Shown one piece after another: positions 48,857 to 52,453 of a DNA stretch of 52,453 nt. A model generated the notes under the pieces. The model saw only the letters and a list, made by a program, of their open reading frames with translations. It ran no database searches and was not told the DNA's origin. Where the stretch lies: the NCBI GenBank assembly GCA_043798375.1, contig JAZDOS010000015.1:1-52453 (forward strand), written 5' to 3'. Source of the stretch: JAPLMI01 sp043798375. GTDB taxonomy: Bacteria > Omnitrophota > Gorgyraeia > 2-01-FULL-45-10. The position numbers were made by a program, and so were the translations under genes. How positions within the stretch are numbered: the first letter of the stretch is position 1; every line of letters starts with the position of its first letter.

Positions 48857-48886
48857 AAGGCAAAAGTAAAAAGGCAAAAGCAGGCA
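48852..48886 (+). repeat. Heptamer array between ilvD and ilvB
   Basis: GTTAAAA, GGCAAAA, GTAAAAA, GGCAAAA, GCAGGCA: five 7-bp words (48852-48886). Same words as the array at the prfB/secA junction. Contains the ilvD stop; the ilvB ATG is 4 nt further. Confidence 0.82.
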
Positions 48887-48890
48887 GCTT

Positions 48891-50567
48891 ATGAAAATGA
48901 CCGGCGCGAAGATACTGATAGAATCGTTGAAGAAAGAGGGGGTCGAAATCATATTCGGCTATCCCGGAGGCCAGGTCCTGCCCATTTTCGACGCGCTCTA
49001 CGACGCGCCGATAAAACTGATTCTTACGCGCCACGAGCAGGGCGCGGCGCACGCCGCGGATGGTTACGCGCGCGCGACCGGCAAAGTCGGAGTCTGCCTT
49101 GCGACGTCAGGGCCGGGAGCGACGAATCTTGTCACGGGGATTGCGACCGCCTACATGGACTCGGTGCCGATGGTCGCTATCACGGGCCAGGTCAAGAGCC
49201 ACCTGATCGGAAACGACGCGTTCCAGGAAGCCGATATCACAGGCATCACAAGGCCGATCACGAAACATAATTATCTGGTCGAGGACGTAAAAGACCTCGC
49301 GCGGGTAATCAAAGAGGCATTCCGCATCGCGTCAACCGGACGTCCCGGGCCGGTCCTGATAGACCTGCCGAGCGATATTCAGATGAAAGAGACGGAGTTT
49401 GTATATCCGGATAAGGTCGATATCCGCGGATACAAGCCTACTCACGAAGGCCATCCCGGCCAGATCAAGCGCGCGGCAAAGGCGATCTCCGAATCGAAGC
49501 GTCCGATACTTTACGTCGGCGGCGGGGCTATTATTTCCGAAGCCTCGGAAGAGGTGCGGGAACTTGCGGTTAAGTGCGAGATACCGGTTACGACGACCTT
49601 GTTAGGATTGGGCGCGTTCCCGCAGGATAATAAATTGTCGCTCGGCATGCTCGGCATGCACGGCACTGCCTACGCGAACCATTCTATTATGGAATCGGAC
49701 CTGATAATCTCGATCGGCGCGAGGTTCGACGACAGGGTCACCGGAAAACTCGACGAATTCGCGCCTCACGCGAAGGTCATTCACATCGATATCGACCCGG
49801 CGAGCGTTTCGAAGACCGTCGATGTCGATATTCCGATAGTCGGCGACGCGAAGGCCGTCTTAAAACAGCTGAATAAGGCGGTGAAGAAGCCCGACACGTC
49901 AGATTGGCTCGAGAAAGTCGACGACTGGAAGAATAAGCATCCGTTAAGATATAAGGACGACGACAAAGTCCGTCCGCAATATATCGTGGAAGAGATCTGT
50001 AAAGCCACGAAGGGCGAGGCGATAATCACGACCGAAGTCGGACAGAACCAGATGTGGGCGGCGCAGTTCTACACGTTCATGAAGCCGCGTACGATGATCT
50101 CGTCGGGCGGGCTCGGGACGATGGGCTATGGTTTTCCCGCGGCGATCGGCGCGCAGTTAGGTAAACCCGGGGCGACGGTTTTTGATATTGCCGGCGACGG
50201 CTCTATCCAGATGAATATACAGGAACTCGCGACGGCCGTCATAAATAAGCTTCCGGTCAAAGTCGCGATATTGAACAATTGCTATCTCGGCATGGTAAGA
50301 CAGTGGCAGGAATTATTTTACAAGAAGCGTTATTCCTACACATGCCTCGGCGGGACTACGCCTGACTTCGTGAAGTTGGCAGAGGCATACGGCGCGGTCG
50401 GCATCAGGGTTACGAAGAAGAGCGAGGTGAGACCCGCTATTGACAGGGCGCTCGGGATAGATAATTGCGTACTCATCGATTTCCGCATCGAGCAGGAGGA
50501 GAACGTTTTTCCAATGGTGCCTGCGGGAGAAGCGATCAATAAGATGATCAGCGGCGGTCTGGCATGA
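48891..50567 (+). CDS. ilvB: Acetolactate synthase, large (catalytic) subunit
   Basis: 558 residues of the TPP-dependent AHAS family. N-terminal PYR domain with the catalytic Glu (TRHEQGAAHAADGYARATGKVGVCLATSGPGATNLVTG), central FAD/Rossmann-like domain (RRPILYVGGGA-type KRPILYVGGGA, GMLGMHGTAYAN, IGARFDDRVTGK) and C-terminal PP domain with the metal motif GDGSIQMNIQELATAVINKLPVKVAILNN. Condenses pyruvate to acetolactate or acetohydroxybutyrate. Overlaps ilvN by 4 nt (ATGA), consistent with co-translation of the two subunits. Confidence 0.97.
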   Translation: MKMTGAKILIESLKKEGVEIIFGYPGGQVLPIFDALYDAPIKLILTRHEQGAAHAADGYARATGKVGVCLATSGPGATNLVTGIATAYMDSVPMVAITGQVKSHLIGNDAFQEADITGITRPITKHNYLVEDVKDLARVIKEAFRIASTGRPGPVLIDLPSDIQMKETEFVYPDKVDIRGYKPTHEGHPGQIKRAAKAISESKRPILYVGGGAIISEASEEVRELAVKCEIPVTTTLLGLGAFPQDNKLSLGMLGMHGTAYANHSIMESDLIISIGARFDDRVTGKLDEFAPHAKVIHIDIDPASVSKTVDVDIPIVGDAKAVLKQLNKAVKKPDTSDWLEKVDDWKNKHPLRYKDDDKVRPQYIVEEICKATKGEAIITTEVGQNQMWAAQFYTFMKPRTMISSGGLGTMGYGFPAAIGAQLGKPGATVFDIAGDGSIQMNIQELATAVINKLPVKVAILNNCYLGMVRQWQELFYKKRYSYTCLGGTTPDFVKLAEAYGAVGIRVTKKSEVRPAIDRALGIDNCVLIDFRIEQEENVFPMVPAGEAINKMISGGLA

Positions 50568-51079
50568 AACACACGATATCGGTTCTTGTAGAGAATAAAT
50601 TCGGCGTACTGGCGCGGATATCAGGACTATTCAGCGCGCGCGGATTCAATATAAACTCGCTTGCGGTCGGCGAGACGGAGGATCCGTCTATCTCGAGGAT
50701 GACGATAGGCGTCGAGGGCGATGACAAGACGCTCGAGCAGATCAAGAAACAGCTTAACAAGCTTATCGATGTCATCAAGGTCGTCGATTTTAAGGAAGGC
50801 TCTTTTTTAGACAGGGAGCTCATCCTTATAAAAGTAGCGGTGTCGGCGAAAAATAGAAAAGAGGCGCTTGAGGCGATAGAATCGTTCGGCGCGAAAATCG
50901 AAAACGCCGGCTCGAAGTCTATCAGTATCGAGGCGACAGGCGAAGAGATCAGGATAAAGGCGCTTCTGGAGCTTTTGCGGCCGTTCGGAATTCTCGAAGT
51001 CGTCCGCACGGGCCGGATCGCGATGAGTACGGAGGATAAGGGGTTGAAGGTCGAAGGAAAACCGGAAGTTAATGAGTGA
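50564..51079 (+). CDS. ilvN: Acetolactate synthase, small regulatory subunit
   Basis: 171 residues. N-terminal ACT domain (MKHTISVLVENKFGVLARISGLFSARGFNINSLAVGETEDPSISRMTI) that binds valine for feedback control, and the C-terminal ALS_ss_C domain (LILIKVAVSAKNRKEALEAIESFGAKIENAGSKSISIEATGEEIRIKALLELLRPFGILEVVRTGRIAMS). Normal size for the family (about 160-175). Start overlaps the ilvB stop. A TAGCG heptamer array separates it from ilvC. Confidence 0.96.
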   Translation: MKHTISVLVENKFGVLARISGLFSARGFNINSLAVGETEDPSISRMTIGVEGDDKTLEQIKKQLNKLIDVIKVVDFKEGSFLDRELILIKVAVSAKNRKEALEAIESFGAKIENAGSKSISIEATGEEIRIKALLELLRPFGILEVVRTGRIAMSTEDKGLKVEGKPEVNE

Positions 51080-51090
51080 AATAGCGCGTT

Positions 51091-51196
51091 CAGCGTATAG
51101 CGTTTAGCGGATAGCGTATAGAAAAAGCAAAAAAATTGTTACAAAAAAATTCACTTTATTTTTTCCTATACGCTAAACGCTATCCGCTATACGCTA
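51091..51196. repeat. Inverted TAGCGnn heptamer array between ilvN and ilvC
   Basis: Left words CAGCGTA, TAGCGTT, TAGCGGA, TAGCGTA (51091-51118), preceded by TAGCGCG at 51082. Right words TACGCTA, AACGCTA, TCCGCTA, TACGCTA (51169-51196). Word order is the same in both arms, as at 30204. A 50-bp AT-rich spacer separates the arms; GAGGAG for ilvC follows at 51201. Confidence 0.88.
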
Positions 51197-51217
51197 AAGA
51201 GAGGAGATTGACTTACA

Positions 51218-52213
51218 ATGGCGAAGATTTACTATGACAACGACGCGGATTTGAATTTGTTGAAGGGCAGGAAGATCGCGGTCATCGGATACGGTATCCA
51301 GGGCCGCGGCCAGAGCCTGAATTTGAGGGACTCCGGGCTTGATGTTGTCGCAAGCGAGCTTTCCGGGACCGCGAATTACGAGCAGGCAAAGAAGGACGGG
51401 TTCAACCCGGTTTCGGCCAAAGAGGCGTCAGCGGCCGCCGACATTATCCAGATATTGACCGAGGACCATGTCCAGGCCAGAGTTTACAGGGATGAGATCG
51501 CCGGGAATATGACGAAGGGTAAGGCCCTTCTGTTCTCGCACGGGTTCAACATAAGGTTTAAACAGATTAAGCCGTCGAAGAAGATCGACGTCATCATGGT
51601 CGCGCCGAAAGGGCCGGGCGCCCTGGTGCGCAGGATGTATGAAGAGGGTAAAGGCGTTCCGTGCCTCGTGGCGGTTTACCAGGACGCGACGGGCAATGCC
51701 CTCAAGATCGCGCTCGCGTATGCCAAAGGCATCGGCGGGACAAAAGCGGGTGTGATCGAGACTACTTTCGACGAGGAGACCGAGACGGACCTCTTCGGCG
51801 AACAGGCCGTCCTCTGCGGCGGGGTCACCGAGCTTATCAAGGCGGGATTCGATACGCTGGTCGGCGCCGGTTACCAGCCGGAGATAGCGTACTTCGAGGT
51901 TCTGCATGAGTTGAAGCTCATCACGGATCTCATCCAGGAAAAGGGCATCGACGGAATGAGGCGCAGGGTTTCCAATACCGCATGTTACGGCGATGTGACG
52001 AGGGGAAAGAAGATAATTACCGAAAGAACAAGAAAAGCGATGCAGAAGATGCTGAAAGAGATAAAGAGCGGCAAATTCGCCCGCGAATGGATAAAAGAGA
52101 ACGAGACGGGCAGGGCCAATTTCAACGCGATACTGAAACAGGAAAGAGGGCACTCAATAGAAAAGGTGGGCGAGGATTTAAGAAAGATGATGCCGTGGAT
52201 GGAGGGAAAGTAG
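51218..52213 (+). CDS. ilvC: Ketol-acid reductoisomerase, class I
   Basis: 331 residues. Converts acetolactate to dihydroxyisovalerate. Rossmann domain (AVIGYGIQGRGQSLNLRDSGLDVVASELSG) and knotted C-terminal domain with metal-binding acidic residues (TTFDEETETDLFGEQAVLCGGVTELIKAGFDTLVGAGYQPEIAYFEVLHELKLI). The beta2-alphaB loop reads ASELSGTANY, without the Arg usual in NADPH-specific enzymes (GLREGS type) and with a Glu instead, so NADH use is conceivable. GAGGAG lies 11 nt before ATG. The last G of the stop begins the next heptamer array. Confidence 0.96.
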   Translation: MAKIYYDNDADLNLLKGRKIAVIGYGIQGRGQSLNLRDSGLDVVASELSGTANYEQAKKDGFNPVSAKEASAAADIIQILTEDHVQARVYRDEIAGNMTKGKALLFSHGFNIRFKQIKPSKKIDVIMVAPKGPGALVRRMYEEGKGVPCLVAVYQDATGNALKIALAYAKGIGGTKAGVIETTFDEETETDLFGEQAVLCGGVTELIKAGFDTLVGAGYQPEIAYFEVLHELKLITDLIQEKGIDGMRRRVSNTACYGDVTRGKKIITERTRKAMQKMLKEIKSGKFAREWIKENETGRANFNAILKQERGHSIEKVGEDLRKMMPWMEGK

Positions 52214-52325
52214 TAATTAGTAATGAGTAATGCGTAATTAGTAAAAGGTGTCCTTCGGGCCTGGATATCCAAGGCCGCCGAAGGCGGCACAACTTACTCA
52301 TTACGCTTTACTAATTACTAATTCC
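52213..52325. repeat. Inverted GTAAnnn heptamer array after ilvC
   Basis: Left words GTAATTA, GTAATGA, GTAATGC, GTAATTA, GTAAAAG (52213-52247). Right words AACTTAC, TCATTAC, GCTTTAC, TAATTAC, TAATTCC (52291-52325). The roughly 40-bp spacer contains its own GCCGCC/GGCGGC hairpin (around 52274-52288). Otherwise I see nothing between ilvC and the next promoter. Confidence 0.87.
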
Positions 52326-52370
52326 TGAAAAACGGGTAATATTATGACATTTACCGTCGATAAAATAGGC

Positions 52371-52406
52371 TTGACACAAAGCTCACCCTGGGTTAGGATT
52401 GTGTCA
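52371..52406 (+). promoter_or_regulatory. Promoter with overlapping inverted repeat at the right edge
   Basis: TTGACA (52371-52376), 17-bp spacer, TAGGAT (52394-52399). TGACACAA (52372-52379) and TTGTGTCA (52399-52406) form a perfect 8-bp inverted repeat that spans the promoter from -35 to the predicted start, an operator-like arrangement. Confidence 0.6.
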
Positions 52407-52407
52407 G

Positions 52408-52453
52408 ATGCCTCAAGGTATAAGAAAACTCACATTCTCCGTCGATGGCGACG
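52408..52453 (+). CDS. Start of an unidentified gene, truncated by the window end
   Basis: ATG at 52408 opens MPQGIRKLTFSVDGD and runs off the window. The ATG is 8 nt past the -10 box with no Shine-Dalgarno, consistent with a leaderless mRNA like three others here. Too short to identify. Confidence 0.45.
   Translation, partial: MPQGIRKLTFSVDGD

Noticed and set aside
51428..52153. 241-residue minus-strand frame opposite ilvC
   Set aside because: Shadow of a well-conserved gene; no recognisable domain.
30204..52325. Heptamer arrays as CRISPR or as simple microsatellites
   Set aside because: Words are 7 bp without unique spacers, so not CRISPR. Words vary within an array at fixed positions and face a complementary arm, which slippage alone does not give.
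1..52453. tRNA or rRNA genes
   Set aside because: No tRNA-like GGTTCGA loop with flanking stems and no rRNA segments were seen by eye on either strand.

Overview
The window is a gene-dense stretch of a Gram-negative (diderm) bacterial chromosome. It encodes an outer-membrane and lipid-trafficking inventory (LptE, a BamD-like TPR protein, Lnt, LolC/E plus LolD, MlaE/MlaF/MlaD, a TamB/AsmA-like protein) together with genes better known from Firmicutes (McsA/McsB/ClpC, SpoVG, YacL). From this mixture and the abundance of small palindromic repeats I suspect an uncultured lineage of the Omnitrophota/PVC type. That is an inference from gene content, not a phylogenetic result.

Layout. 1-6 kb: 3' part of comEC, a PilZ protein, a TPR/BamD-like protein, then lptE-holA. 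6-16 kb: rpsT on the minus strand opposite murJ, then uvrC (no C-terminal HhH region)-ogt, prfB with its programmed +1 frameshift, secA, lnt and an MFS exporter. 16.3-17.3 kb: a REP-associated tyrosine transposase and a small CxxC protein bracketed by copies of one REP palindrome. 17.3-21 kb (minus strand): comM, yraN, spoVG, an anti-sigma factor and its sigma factor. Two copies of an ECF-like promoter (GTTGCAAC-N17-CGTCT) precede spoVG and the anti-sigma gene. A plus-strand structured RNA with its own promoter and terminator lies between spoVG and the anti-sigma gene. 21-29 kb: a PAS/GAF/GAF/PAS/GGDEF/HD-GYP c-di-GMP enzyme, lysS, lolC/E-lolD and an SGNH-TPR protein. 29-45 kb: ilvE-like aminotransferase, mcsA-mcsB-clpC, an envelope lipid-transport cassette (TamB-like, MlaE, MlaF, MlaD), yacL-ispD-ispF-cysE-cysS, then tmk-lepA-lepB-pgsA-plsY. 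47-52 kb: an ilvD-ilvB-ilvN-ilvC operon behind a leader peptide that looks like a translational attenuator. The start of one more gene lies at the right edge.

The most unusual feature is a dense population of non-CRISPR repeats at gene junctions. At least eleven loci carry arrays of 7-bp words and one carries roughly 8-bp words. The word differs from locus to locus, but the 7-bp period, a constant core plus variable bases, and often a G-rich left arm facing a complementary right arm recur. Some arrays sit in frame inside coding genes (lnt, lolD, cysS twice, the prfB end). Other families are a 26-bp palindrome followed by a perfect DnaA box (twice, with compensatory stem changes), a 77-bp ATGAG-flanked element that supplies the Shine-Dalgarno and start codon of ispF and cysE, GTCGAC hairpins around the sigma factor gene, and an in-frame palindrome in comEC. 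Many of these elements begin at, or provide, the stop codon of the upstream gene.

Regulation visible in the sequence: good sigma-70 promoters before pilZ, the TPR gene, rpsT, prfB, the c-di-GMP gene, ilvE and ilvD. Four promoters place the predicted transcription start at the start codon, which predicts leaderless mRNAs. No tRNA, rRNA or CRISPR array was seen.
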